This document shows positions 8,233 to 16,641 of a stretch of DNA of 64,000 nucleotides, one piece after another. The DNA lies in NCBI GenBank assembly GCA_902776565.1, contig CACYQN010000005.1:62001-126000 (forward strand), written 5' to 3'. Position 1 is the first letter of the stretch. Each line of letters begins with the position of its first letter. The notes under the pieces were generated by a model. The model was given only the letters and a program-made list of their open reading frames with translations, did not search any database and was not told the origin of the DNA. Origin of the DNA: an uncultured Bacteroidia bacterium (GTDB taxonomy: Bacteria; Bacteroidota; Bacteroidia; Bacteroidales; ML635J-15). The translations under genes were made by a program, and so were the position numbers.

Positions 8233-8814
8233 TTAATATCTCCTTACCACTATTTTACCTGTTTCCGCATTTACAACGCACTCTACTTCTACGCCAACGG
8301 TGCCTTCGGAACTGCTACCGCTGGGATAAAACCTGTCGTCGTACTCGACACCCTCTGCAATTTCAAAATAATCGTCGCCGACATACACGCGGGTGACAAG
8401 AATCTTGAGTTTGCCGGGGTCGAACTCACCATCTGTTTCGATGGCATTTTCATTGAGCCATTCCAGCATCGTATCTTCTTCATTCCAATAACTGCAACAA
8501 ATATCGGCATCGGAAACCCGCACAATCAAATTGCCGCTATAGTCTTCGTACGCAAGATGCTCGCGCTTGCACCATTCGGCAAGGTTTAGCGTCTCTACCT
8601 TGTACATATCGTCGGTTATGTCAACATTAATTTCCTTGCCGTCCTGCCAGACTGCTGGATAGCAGGAACTACAAAATACCTCAATGTCACGGCACAAATT
8701 AAAGGCACCAACTTTACCACACCTGAAAAGTTCCAAGTCTTTGTCGTCGATTTCCGCACATTCTACTTCCCAGCAGCCACTCACGTCCACATCTATGCAA
8801 ATTTTATGTTTCAT
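8233..8814 (-). CDS. Hypothetical protein
   Basis: 193 residues from the ATG at 8814 (MKHKICIDVDVSG). The frame is open 12 codons further upstream, but that part runs through a palindromic repeat (8834-8868), so the shorter start is preferred. The protein is soluble, Cys-containing and Asp/Glu rich, ends in a beta-rich segment (GTVGVEVECVVNAETGKIVVRRY) and has no recognised motif. A remnant of a second copy lies at 6078-6125, so the family has been duplicated here. Confidence 0.65.
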   Translation of the reverse strand: MKHKICIDVDVSGCWEVECAEIDDKDLELFRCGKVGAFNLCRDIEVFCSSCYPAVWQDGKEINVDITDDMYKVETLNLAEWCKREHLAYEDYSGNLIVRVSDADICCSYWNEEDTMLEWLNENAIETDGEFDPGKLKILVTRVYVGDDYFEIAEGVEYDDRFYPSGSSSEGTVGVEVECVVNAETGKIVVRRY

Positions 8815-8833
8815 CGCAAATATGTTTTTTAAA

Positions 8834-8868
8834 TTCTTTCGGACCTGCACAGTGCAAATCCGAAAGAA
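8834..8868. repeat. Palindromic repeat upstream of the gene at 8233
   Basis: Ten-base arms TTCTTTCGGA / TCCGAAAGAA (8834-8843, 8859-8868) enclose an inner GCAC-A-GTGC hairpin. On the minus strand the centre reads GGATTTGCAC, sharing the GGATTTGC core of the palindromes near 2.9 kb. Confidence 0.7.
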
Positions 8869-8898
8869 TATCTAATATCTATTGGTTATCCATTAACT

Positions 8899-9840
8899 TT
8901 ATCCAATTGCTTTAGCATTTATCTTCCATATTTTTGCCACTACATCTGAATTCAGACTTTTGCAATCCCAAAATGCGTAATTGCCAATTTTCGTTACAGA
9001 ATCGGGAATATTGATTGAGACAAGTCCTCTGCAACCCCAAAATGCATTAGCGCCAATTTCCGTTACAGAATCGGGAATATTTATCGATTTAAGCCCTTCG
9101 CGAGCACTAAATGCGTCATTGCCAATTTTCGTAATAGAACCTGGAATTACTGTATTCTCGCACCCTATAACCATTTTGTTTGTTGCGGTCTCTATAATTG
9201 CATTGCAGTTGTCGCGCGAATCGTAAACTTTGTTACCCTTACTTACGTGAATTTCCTTTAGTCCCTTACAGAAATTAAATGCTCCTACCCCTATTTTAGT
9301 TACTGATTTGGGGATATTGATTGAGGTAAGCCCAACGCACTCAACAAATGCCTCGCTCCATATTTCCGTTACAGAATCGGGGATATTTATCGATTTAAGC
9401 CCTTGGCAATCAAAAAATGCCTCATGCCATATTATTGTTACCGAATCGGGAATTTTTACCGATTTCAATCCTCTGCAAAACTTAAATGCCGCTGAGCCAA
9501 TTTTCGTTACCGAATCGGGAATTACTGTATTCGCACACCCAACGACAAGTTCATTTGTTTCTGTTTCGATTATTGCATTGCAGTTGTTGCGCGAATCGTA
9601 AACTTTGTTGCCCTCACTTACATGAATTTCAGTCAGAGCACTACAATCTGCAAATGCTTCTCGATAAATATACGTTACAGAATCGGGGATATTTATTGAG
9701 GTAAGTCTGCTGCAATACCTAAATGCACCTTCTTCAATTTCTTTAACACTATTCGGGATTACCAAATCACCTTGAAAATTCTCATCACATTTTACAAGAA
9801 CACCGTTCTCAATCTTTAATGCACCTTTTATAGCTACCAT
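8899..9840 (-). CDS. BspA-type leucine-rich-repeat protein, no signal peptide
   Basis: 313 residues. The N-terminal cap ENGVLVKCDENFQGDLVIP matches the paralogue at 4350-5621. It has about a dozen repeats of the SVTxIGxxAFxxCxGLxSINIPD type. Two longer units carry the insert EGNKVYDSRxNCNAIIETxTNxxVxGC, a variant also present in the secreted protein at 51078. It starts MVAIKGALKIENGV with no signal peptide, so it is probably intracellular and works as a protein-binding scaffold. Ends with a lysine-rich tail (VVAKIWKINAKAIG). Confidence 0.87.
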   Translation of the reverse strand: MVAIKGALKIENGVLVKCDENFQGDLVIPNSVKEIEEGAFRYCSRLTSINIPDSVTYIYREAFADCSALTEIHVSEGNKVYDSRNNCNAIIETETNELVVGCANTVIPDSVTKIGSAAFKFCRGLKSVKIPDSVTIIWHEAFFDCQGLKSINIPDSVTEIWSEAFVECVGLTSINIPKSVTKIGVGAFNFCKGLKEIHVSKGNKVYDSRDNCNAIIETATNKMVIGCENTVIPGSITKIGNDAFSAREGLKSINIPDSVTEIGANAFWGCRGLVSINIPDSVTKIGNYAFWDCKSLNSDVVAKIWKINAKAIG

Positions 9841-9912
9841 AATTATATCTTTTTTGTTTCTTACTACTATTATATATTCAAAATGTTTGCTGTGTTTAGT
9901 TTGAGGGGGGAT

Positions 9913-10560
9913 TTAGAAAGTAACTATATAATATGCCCATTCGTCATTTTTTGATTCCTTTTCGCCATTATACTTATCCCTTCCACAGAAATTTATTTCT
10001 TTACACCATTTTATTTCATAACTTCCATTAATATAAACCTTTGAAGGTTTTTCATCGTAAGGATTATTTATGCCATTCTCATCTTTCTCAATTTTCCTTT
10101 TGACCCTAAAATATTGATAAATATCATAACTTTCCCTACCTGTTTTCGTATAGAAATTTTTGTCATCGACAAGGACCAAAGCACATCCGCCATCGAAACC
10201 AGCATCCTTTAACTGTTCAAGGAAGCGAATGTCTTCAATAAACTGAAACATTCTTCTTAGGCATGATGCACTGTTTCGAGGAAATTTCAATTCTATGGCA
10301 AATTTCTCCTTGTCATTGAATATTACAATGTCGATTTCTTTCTTAACCCACTCTTGCTCCTTCCATTTACATTTAGAGGGTAAAGAATCATCATATCCGA
10401 AAAACGAAATATTCCTTTCGAATTGTATTGAATATCCTTTCATTACCTTTCTTAAATAAATGCCCAATTCGTGTTGCAACGAAAATTCGTTGTAAAGTTC
10501 AATTGCTCTCGCATCTTTTAAGAATTTTACAATATGACCTTTTATTTCCTGTATGTCCAT
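9913..10560 (-). CDS. Small PD-(D/E)XK nuclease-like protein
   Basis: 215 residues from the ATG at 10560 (MDIQEIKGHIVKFLKD); the frame can be extended four codons to a TTG. It has the layout of restriction-endonuclease-like folds: an early Glu in SLQHELGIYLRK (about 32), an Asp in KKEIDIVIFND (about 78) and the E-x-K in FAIELKFPRN (about 90). An acidic/aromatic C-terminal half follows (KWCKEINFCGRDKY). The family acts on nucleic acid; the substrate is unknown. No methylase is adjacent, so it is not an ordinary restriction enzyme. Confidence 0.7.
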   Translation of the reverse strand: MDIQEIKGHIVKFLKDARAIELYNEFSLQHELGIYLRKVMKGYSIQFERNISFFGYDDSLPSKCKWKEQEWVKKEIDIVIFNDKEKFAIELKFPRNSASCLRRMFQFIEDIRFLEQLKDAGFDGGCALVLVDDKNFYTKTGRESYDIYQYFRVKRKIEKDENGINNPYDEKPSKVYINGSYEIKWCKEINFCGRDKYNGEKESKNDEWAYYIVTF

Positions 10561-10621
10561 TCTGCTTTTCAATGTTCAATTTGTTTAGTATTGTTTTTTT
10601 CTTCGTGTAAATCCGCTTGTT

Positions 10622-10668
10622 TAGAAAACAAAGGAACTCCCAAAAGTCATATTGAAAGTTCCTTTGTT
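10622..10668 (-). terminator. Terminator-like hairpin downstream of the 19-residue-repeat gene
   Basis: Perfect 12-base arms AACAAAGGAACT / AGTTCCTTTGTT (10627-10638 and 10657-10668), followed on the minus strand by TTTTC. A near copy of the whole hairpin, including the loop, is at about 11167-11204, on the other side of the gene. Confidence 0.7.
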
Positions 10669-10702
10669 ACAATTATCCGACCTTAATCATTCCAGTATTT
10701 TA

Positions 10703-11125
10703 CTAATATGTATACTTCACTGCCCACCAAATGGCAACGAACTCAATCAAAGTCACGTCTCCGTCAATATTAAACTGGACATCACTTGAATAAGATGAAT
10801 TTCCTTTGTGTATCTTGTTTCCGCTGATATTAGCAAGAACATCGCTTGAATAATTAGATGTTCCCTTGTACACCTTACCATTGGATATGTTCAACAAGAT
10901 GTCGCTTGAATAGTTTGAGTTTCCCTTGTAAACTTTTCCATCTTTAACTGTCAAGACTACATCGCTTGAATAATTTGAGTTGCCTTTGTAAACTTTATCA
11001 TCTTTAATAGTGAACAACACATCACTTGAATAGGATGAGCAGCCTTTGTAAATCTTATTTCCATTCAAATTACATATCACGTCACTTGAATAAGAAGAAT
11101 TACCTTTATAAACTTTTACTGCCAT
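10703..11125 (-). CDS. 19-residue tandem-repeat protein (KVYKGNSxYSSDV)
   Basis: 140 residues composed of six near-perfect 19-residue repeats, each of the form GKVYKGNSNYSSDVLxxIxD, followed by a hydrophobic end (VTLIEFVAIWWAVKYTY). The regular beta pattern suggests a solenoid or propeller-like sheet; no catalytic residues are conserved within the repeats. There is no signal peptide. I do not know a function; proteins with this repeat occur in many gut bacteria as far as I recall. The repeat DNA is conserved enough to allow changes in repeat number. Confidence 0.8.
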   Translation of the reverse strand: MAVKVYKGNSSYSSDVICNLNGNKIYKGCSSYSSDVLFTIKDDKVYKGNSNYSSDVVLTVKDGKVYKGNSNYSSDILLNISNGKVYKGTSNYSSDVLANISGNKIHKGNSSYSSDVQFNIDGDVTLIEFVAIWWAVKYTY

Positions 11126-11166
11126 AACTTTTTATTAAACAATATTTGACTACTAAAACATCAGGA

Positions 11167-11204
11167 ACAAGGAACTCCCAAAATCATATTGAAAGTTCCT
11201 TTGT
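11167..11204 (-). repeat. Second copy of the AAGGAACT hairpin
   Basis: AAGGAACT pairs with AGTTCCTT, with the same loop (CCCAAAATCATATTGAA) as the copy at 10627-10668. Downstream of the 62-residue gene, upstream of the repeat-protein gene. The T tract is weak. Confidence 0.65.
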
Positions 11205-11245
11205 GTTTGCAATGTCTAATTAACTTAACGTAGCAAAGATGAGCA

Positions 11246-11434
11246 TTAAAGCTTTCTAATATCCCAGTATCCAGGATAACTAGCATCTCTTGCTTTCTTG
11301 CCATATAATCGCTCACACTCATTCGCTATTTGTATAGAATCTGGTGTAGAAAAATTGGATGAAACATGGATTGTGGTACCTTTAGGCATTCCACAACGTT
11401 CTGCTTTGAGTCTGCATTCAAACATTTGAGCCAT
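11246..11434 (-). CDS. Small hypothetical protein
   Basis: 62 residues (MAQMFECRLKAERCGMPKG...DASYPGYWDIRKL), soluble, with two Cys near the start. Unknown family. The leader just upstream of the ATG (AAAAATTTTTAAAGTT) is nearly the same as that of the gene at 11511-11900, and the gene ends before a conserved hairpin, so it is treated as real. Confidence 0.55.
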   Translation of the reverse strand: MAQMFECRLKAERCGMPKGTTIHVSSNFSTPDSIQIANECERLYGKKARDASYPGYWDIRKL

Positions 11435-11510
11435 AACTTTAAAAATTTTTAATTAAACAATATATTATTTATCACATTTTCCTCTATCCGGCACAGATTG
11501 CCGACCTTAT

Positions 11511-11900
11511 TTACTTTTTGTTGCAACTTGATTCGATTTGTTTCACAATTACCGAAAGGTTCCAGTCATCAAATTCAAGGTAGTTCAAAGGACATCCTTC
11601 ATACTCATCGACATAACCTTCACCCTCATGATATCTTATTAATATATCAGAGTATAATTGGGAATCTTCAAGATACATATTTTTTAACCGACAATCTCTC
11701 TTTCCAGCTCCGTCATCTGTAAGATATAAAGCGTATACATTGTTATCGCCACATTCCTCATCGTAATCAAATTCAAAACGACCGTGTTCTTGGATGAAAT
11801 CTTCTATAAGAGCCAAAAGTTGACGTTCTGATTCATGAGCCTTACTCATACAATCCTCGTACTTTTTCAAGGCTTCTTTTAATTTTGATGTATTTGCCAT
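11511..11900 (-). CDS. Hypothetical acidic protein
   Basis: 129 residues, soluble, rich in Asp, Glu and Tyr. An N-terminal helix (LKEALKKYEDCMSKAHESERQLLALIEDFI) is followed by FEFDYDEECGDNNVYALYL and an acidic C-terminal half. Not recognised. It shares length and general layout with the protein at 5646-6035. The leader AAAAATTTTTAAAACT resembles that of the next gene. A short inverted repeat (CGGCA / TGCCG, 11490-11502) lies just past its stop. Confidence 0.6.
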   Translation of the reverse strand: MANTSKLKEALKKYEDCMSKAHESERQLLALIEDFIQEHGRFEFDYDEECGDNNVYALYLTDDGAGKRDCRLKNMYLEDSQLYSDILIRYHEGEGYVDEYEGCPLNYLEFDDWNLSVIVKQIESSCNKK

Positions 11901-12450
11901 AGTTTTAAAAATTTTTAATTTAGTTAGTTACTCTAATAATATTTAATACTTCGCATAATTTAGCATTCGCACAAATTTTTTTTCATACACATAAGGCATA
12001 CGCATACCGCCACCATGCCTCGACCTTACGCCGAAACATCCGCACAACATTTCCGTTACGCCAAAAGCTACAGAATCAAAGTAACTATTTCTTTGTTTGT
12101 ATTCTGGGGGGGGGGTAAAATATTAATATTCAACAAGTTACAAGACAACAAAAGGCATTTAGTTGCCGATTTCACATCTCTATTTCCTGTCCTATAACTG
12201 TACATCTTAAGATAATTACAAGAATTGATGCTACAAATGTAGGGAAAAAATTGGATTAAGGAATGGAGAATGAAGAAAATTGTTGGATTTTTTACAAACG
12301 CGCACTCATCCATCATAACACACTAATCCATAATTCATTACAAACAGAAACACATATTTCCGAAATGGCGGTTTCTATTTTGCTGATTCGGGAGGGAATA
12401 AAGCATTGCGCTGTTACAATCATCAACCTTTTGCTCGCGCAAAGCAAATT
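11901..12450. other. 550-bp gene-free stretch
   Basis: No convincing gene on either strand. It holds the leader of the gene at 11511, an uninterrupted run of ten G at 12106-12115, and AT-rich sequence. Short open frames here (12015-12197 plus, 12068-12316 minus) overlap each other, have no recognisable content and cross the G run. It marks the border between the accessory block and lpxB. Confidence 0.6.
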
Positions 12451-13584
12451 TCAATTTCTAACAATCCGCCCAATCATATCATCCGCAATCCTGCGGTAAA
12501 CACCCCTTTCGCCAACCTTGCCAGACAATTCGGCATAGTCGGCCTCGATGGAACTGCGCCTAGCACCACCCTTTACAATATTTGCAAGTTCATCGATGGC
12601 ATTTTGCATGGTTAGGTCATCCTGAATAAGTTCGCGAACACTCGGCTTGTCGAGAATTAAATTAACCAGCGAAATGTACTTTACGCCCGAAAAACGCGAC
12701 ACCTGACGTGCAATGAACACCGAAAACGCATCTGACTTGTAGCACACAACCTGTGGCACCCCAAACAACGCCGCTTCAAGAGTTGCCGTTCCCGACGTAA
12801 CAAGTCCCGCCTCGGAATGAGAAAGTATTTCGTAGGTGCTGTTGAAAAGAAGCTCCACGTTATCGGGCTTATTTACAAGGAATTGCTCATAAAAACTTCG
12901 GTCAATCGCAGGAGCTCCTGTTATAAGGAACTCGTACTGCGGAAAACTTTTTGCAACCTCAAGCATTACAGGCAGCATCCGACTTATTTCCTGACGGCGG
13001 CTACCTGCCATTGTCGCAATTATGGGTTTGTCGGGCAAATTATGCTCCTTGCGAAAATCGTCAATGTTCTTTGCCTTGTACTCACCTACAACATCAACCA
13101 ACGGATGTCCAAAGTACTCAACCTCAATGCCATACTTAGCATAAAACGCCTTCTCGAACGGCAGAATAGTGTACATTCGGTCGGTATTGTCGCGCACCTT
13201 ATATACGCGGTTCGACTTCCACGCCCACACATTTGGCGATATGAAGTACAAAACCTTGAAGCCCTGCTTCTTAGCCCATTTTGCAATACGAAAATTGAAT
13301 CCAGGATAATCGACAAGCAGAAGTGCATCGGGCTTATATTCAGAAATTTGCCGTTTTACGAGTTTAATGTTAGCAAATATCGTGGAGAGATTCTTGGCTA
13401 CATCGACAAAGCCCATAAAGGCCAAGTCCCTGATATGCTTGTGGATTCTAACGCCCTGAATTTTCATCAGGTCGCCGCCCCACCCTTCAATGTCGGCATC
13501 CTTGTCAGCCAGCCGTATCTGCTCGACAAGGTAGGCTCCGTGCAGGTCGCCCGACGCTTCGCCAGCAATTACAAAATATCTCAT
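12451..13584 (-). CDS. lpxB: Lipid-A-disaccharide synthase LpxB
   Basis: 377 residues, normal length. Begins MRYFVIAGEASGDLHGA, the signature of LpxB, followed by LAFMGFVDV, LLLVDYPGFNFRIAKWAK, FISPNVWAWKSNR and GHPLVDVV. It condenses UDP-2,3-diacyl-GlcN with lipid X to make the lipid A disaccharide on the inner membrane. It overlaps the stop of the upstream membrane-protein gene by 4 bp and follows surE in the same operon, an arrangement common in Bacteroidetes. Confidence 0.96.
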   Translation of the reverse strand: MRYFVIAGEASGDLHGAYLVEQIRLADKDADIEGWGGDLMKIQGVRIHKHIRDLAFMGFVDVAKNLSTIFANIKLVKRQISEYKPDALLLVDYPGFNFRIAKWAKKQGFKVLYFISPNVWAWKSNRVYKVRDNTDRMYTILPFEKAFYAKYGIEVEYFGHPLVDVVGEYKAKNIDDFRKEHNLPDKPIIATMAGSRRQEISRMLPVMLEVAKSFPQYEFLITGAPAIDRSFYEQFLVNKPDNVELLFNSTYEILSHSEAGLVTSGTATLEAALFGVPQVVCYKSDAFSVFIARQVSRFSGVKYISLVNLILDKPSVRELIQDDLTMQNAIDELANIVKGGARRSSIEADYAELSGKVGERGVYRRIADDMIGRIVRN

Positions 13585-13895
13585 TTCATGAATGTAAGCA
13601 CAACGAATATCAGCGTGTAAACCACCAGCGAATACACAAGTCCCTTAACCGCATACCAGTAGTCTATCTTCTTAAATATAAAATAAGGTATAAGGTCGGC
13701 GAACACGCACAAGCTTGGCGGCAGAATCGACTTTATCTCGATGAGCCTGTTGATGAAATCAACAAATCCCCAGCCGTACATAAAATGCTCTATCAGGAAA
13801 TAGATGAAAAAAGCAATTATCGGCACAATGATTCCAACCAAGAATCCGAATATCGGCTTGTTGAACCTCTTTATCATATTTGGTCTTGCTTCCAT
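13581..13895 (-). CDS. Small membrane protein between surE and lpxB
   Basis: 104 residues with three hydrophobic segments (about 16-36, 58-70, 82-102) and little soluble mass (MEARPNMIKRFNKPIFGFLV...). It is translationally coupled to lpxB (ATGA overlap) and starts 1 bp after surE ends. Small membrane proteins of this kind occur at the same place in related genomes; the function is unknown, and a link to lipid A export or regulation is only inferred from position. Confidence 0.8.
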   Translation of the reverse strand: MEARPNMIKRFNKPIFGFLVGIIVPIIAFFIYFLIEHFMYGWGFVDFINRLIEIKSILPPSLCVFADLIPYFIFKKIDYWYAVKGLVYSLVVYTLIFVVLTFMK

Positions 13896-13896
13896 A

Positions 13897-14664
13897 TTAT
13901 AAATTCCATTTTTTTAGTTCGTCAATCATCTTATAGTCAGTGAAATCCACTTTTACCGGCACAATTGAGGCATAATTCCCCGCAATTGCACTCTCATCGC
14001 AATCCTTGTTGTCGGGCTCAATGTTTACCAGATGTCCGCGCTGATAGTATGCCTGATTTCCATACTTATCAACAGTCTCCTCAAAATCCTCGTACCAGTA
14101 GCTCTTTGTCTGCGAGCAAATCTTAAAACCTTTGAAATCATTGAGTTGACATACCGGATAGTTCACATTAAGGCTAACCATCTCAGGCATACCGTGTTCA
14201 AGGACTTTTTCTATAAGCGCAGGAGCGGTTTTCTCCACCACGGAAAAGTCGGCATCCAAATCGTGGGTGACAATGGACAGCCCTATCGACGGAATGCCAT
14301 AGAACGAAGCTTCGATTGCGGCACCCATAGTTCCCGAATAAATCAGACTTATAGCAGTGTTTGAACCGTGATTAATCCCGGAAAGCATCAAGTCGGGCTT
14401 ACGCGGCAGAATCTTTGTGAGCGCACTTTTCACGCAATCGACAGGAGTTCCGTAGAGGACATACTTTTCCAGATTCTCGCTGTCGTATATTTTCTCGAAA
14501 CGTACCGGCCTTGTAAGCGATACCGAATGCGACTTACCCGACTGCGCATTAGCAGGAGCCACCACGACAACCTTTCCGTAAGGCTGTGCTATCCGAACCA
14601 GCGTATCAATTCCCTTCACAGATATTCCATCATCGTTGGATATCAGGATAAGTCGTTCTTCCAT
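13897..14664 (-). CDS. surE: 5'/3'-nucleotidase SurE
   Basis: 255 residues from the ATG at 14664 (MEERLILISNDDG); the frame is open a further 12 codons to a TTG at 14700, but the shorter start gives the standard length and places the metal-binding SNDDG at residues 9-13 as usual. Other signatures: VVAPANAQSGKSHSVSLTRP and LSGINHGSNTAI. SurE is a metal-dependent phosphatase acting on nucleoside monophosphates and short polyphosphate. First gene of the surE - membrane protein - lpxB operon. Confidence 0.95.
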   Translation of the reverse strand: MEERLILISNDDGISVKGIDTLVRIAQPYGKVVVVAPANAQSGKSHSVSLTRPVRFEKIYDSENLEKYVLYGTPVDCVKSALTKILPRKPDLMLSGINHGSNTAISLIYSGTMGAAIEASFYGIPSIGLSIVTHDLDADFSVVEKTAPALIEKVLEHGMPEMVSLNVNYPVCQLNDFKGFKICSQTKSYWYEDFEETVDKYGNQAYYQRGHLVNIEPDNKDCDESAIAGNYASIVPVKVDFTDYKMIDELKKWNL

Positions 14665-14738
14665 AAGCATTTCGCGAAAATTTTCGTTTATTTGTTTCAA
14701 AGCGCAAAATTAGGAAAAATCTTGCAGATACGAAAACT

Positions 14739-16571
14739 CTATATCAATCTACTTCGTATATATTCTCTCAATTCATCATCCATCACATACACATAGCATC
14801 CTTTCTGCCCCCTACTCATCAGAGTACGATATGTATTCTTTATGATTTGCCTTACCAAGTCCTGTGTTTCCTTCTGATTCGTTTTCATCATTTCCTTATA
14901 ACCACGGATAGTAAAGTCATCGGGGGAACGCTTGCTTGGGTTCACAAGGATTTCTCCGCTCCTGCACAAGATATCTAGACCAATTATCACACCAACATAA
15001 TCGAATTCCAACCCCTGACACGTATGTATGCAACCGATTTGCTCCACGCTTCCTGGTGTAATACACCACGTGCTATCGTCCCAAAAATTCCATTGTCGAG
15101 AAAATCCGTATTGAGGGAAACAAATGTCATACACCTTTCTATTTTTCCTCGATTTCCACTCCCAGCAATATCCTGCGACCACACGACTTTTATCATTTGC
15201 CTCGTTACGCCTCTTTATCTCATCCATCAACTGCGTAGGAGTATCCATAACCCGAAAGTCATAGTTTCCCTTATGCAATATTTTCTGACCAGTACTACGA
15301 ATGCCTAGCAAATCGTCAAGCCATTGCAAGTAAACATCAGAGCCACCACACCTAAACTGCGACTTCAGTTCTAATTTGGTAACATTTGCATTATTGGCAT
15401 TTGCACATTTTTCAATTTCGGCAATACTGCCGGCATCATCAAGCGAAACACGTTGAGCCTCATCTATGAAAAAGACAGATACCTTGGCAGCCCTTTCTAT
15501 TTCCGCCACTTGATTACTTCCATCCTTATCAGTCAACCTGTGCGCCTCATCAACTACAAGCATATCAAACTGATTTTCTGTTGCGCCAGCAAACGCAGTC
15601 GACGACTTAAACAAAGTTTTCACCGACGATGACATACCTCCATTCTGCAATTTGCTGTTGAAAACATTGCGCGGAGCAGCATTCTTGCTCACATAGTTTG
15701 CCATTTTGCAATGAGTTACCACATACTGAAGCAAATTTATAGCAATTACACTCTTACCCGTACCAGGACCTCCTTCCACAATCACGACCTGCTTCCGTCC
15801 TGTCTGTTCGTAAACATCAAGAGCCTTAAGAATATTCTGATATGCAACCTTCTGCCCGTCAACCAAACGAAACTCCCTATTGCCTTTCATCATACTGCAA
15901 ATGCTATCCACAAGCGCCTTGGAAGGCTCTACTGCGCTGTCCTCTATTTGGAAAAGAGCATTCTGATTATCACCACGTTTTATGTACTTAAATATGTAAT
16001 TCCGCAACTCATCAGCATCATTCCTGCAGAACACCGGGACATATTTTGTATATTTATCGTAAAACGTATCACGCAGAACAGTTCCGTCTTCACAATTATG
16101 CAGATAGGCACAAGCCTTAAGTTTCACCAGATGCTTCTGCACGGCTTCCTTGTAGTCCTGCAAAAGCATACAATACGTAAATGCCTGATACGAAGGATGA
16201 ATAGTATCGCGCAAACCTTCTTGGTATCTAGTCCTTACAATACCATCCATATCGGTCTTTTCAACATTTGACCATTGCTTCAATTCAATAACTAGCACAC
16301 ACGACGCTCCTTCTCCGTCAATGCCAGTTATAACAAAGTCAATTCTATTGTTCGTAACGGGAATGTTGTATTCTACAGCAATCCCAGCATCATCAGGGAT
16401 ACGCGCATCCTCCATAATCTTTTTCATATGCCACAGAGAGTTCTTCCACGACAACATCTCGTTATCGCTGACATCCTCGCCAAGCTTATCAAGCAGTCTT
16501 TTCCTCAATTCATCAGGAAGCTTCTGTTCATCATTCAGAAATTGCCTCTTATTTGCAGAATATATTATCAT
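14739..16571 (-). CDS. DUF2075 helicase-like ATPase with N-terminal nuclease-like domain
   Basis: 610 residues. Residues 60-100 have a PD-(D/E)XK pattern (RIDFVITG with D78, then VLVIELKQW with E96 and K98). Residues 230-600 form a superfamily-1-type helicase domain: Walker A GGPGTGKS (267-274), Walker B VVDEAH (341-344), IDEAQR (about 372), a ELKSQFRCGGSDVY motif and HTCQGLEFDYVGVIIG. This is the DUF2075 family, related to the C-terminal helicase of Schlafen proteins and often found near defence genes. It probably acts on DNA or RNA using ATP. It is a single gene, 74 bp upstream of surE on the same strand. Confidence 0.88.
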   Translation of the reverse strand: MIIYSANKRQFLNDEQKLPDELRKRLLDKLGEDVSDNEMLSWKNSLWHMKKIMEDARIPDDAGIAVEYNIPVTNNRIDFVITGIDGEGASCVLVIELKQWSNVEKTDMDGIVRTRYQEGLRDTIHPSYQAFTYCMLLQDYKEAVQKHLVKLKACAYLHNCEDGTVLRDTFYDKYTKYVPVFCRNDADELRNYIFKYIKRGDNQNALFQIEDSAVEPSKALVDSICSMMKGNREFRLVDGQKVAYQNILKALDVYEQTGRKQVVIVEGGPGTGKSVIAINLLQYVVTHCKMANYVSKNAAPRNVFNSKLQNGGMSSSVKTLFKSSTAFAGATENQFDMLVVDEAHRLTDKDGSNQVAEIERAAKVSVFFIDEAQRVSLDDAGSIAEIEKCANANNANVTKLELKSQFRCGGSDVYLQWLDDLLGIRSTGQKILHKGNYDFRVMDTPTQLMDEIKRRNEANDKSRVVAGYCWEWKSRKNRKVYDICFPQYGFSRQWNFWDDSTWCITPGSVEQIGCIHTCQGLEFDYVGVIIGLDILCRSGEILVNPSKRSPDDFTIRGYKEMMKTNQKETQDLVRQIIKNTYRTLMSRGQKGCYVYVMDDELREYIRSRLI

Positions 16572-16641
16572 TATAGATTATGAACATAATTAGTCAACAT
16601 TGCACTCTGACGACAATTTACATCATTCAACCAAAGAGTTA

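Noticed and set aside
12015..12316. Two short overlapping frames in the gap before lpxB
   Set aside because: Opposite strands, overlap, cross a run of ten G and have no recognisable content.
12817..13620. 267-codon plus-strand frame opposite lpxB
   Set aside because: Shadow of lpxB; no homology signature and no start signal.
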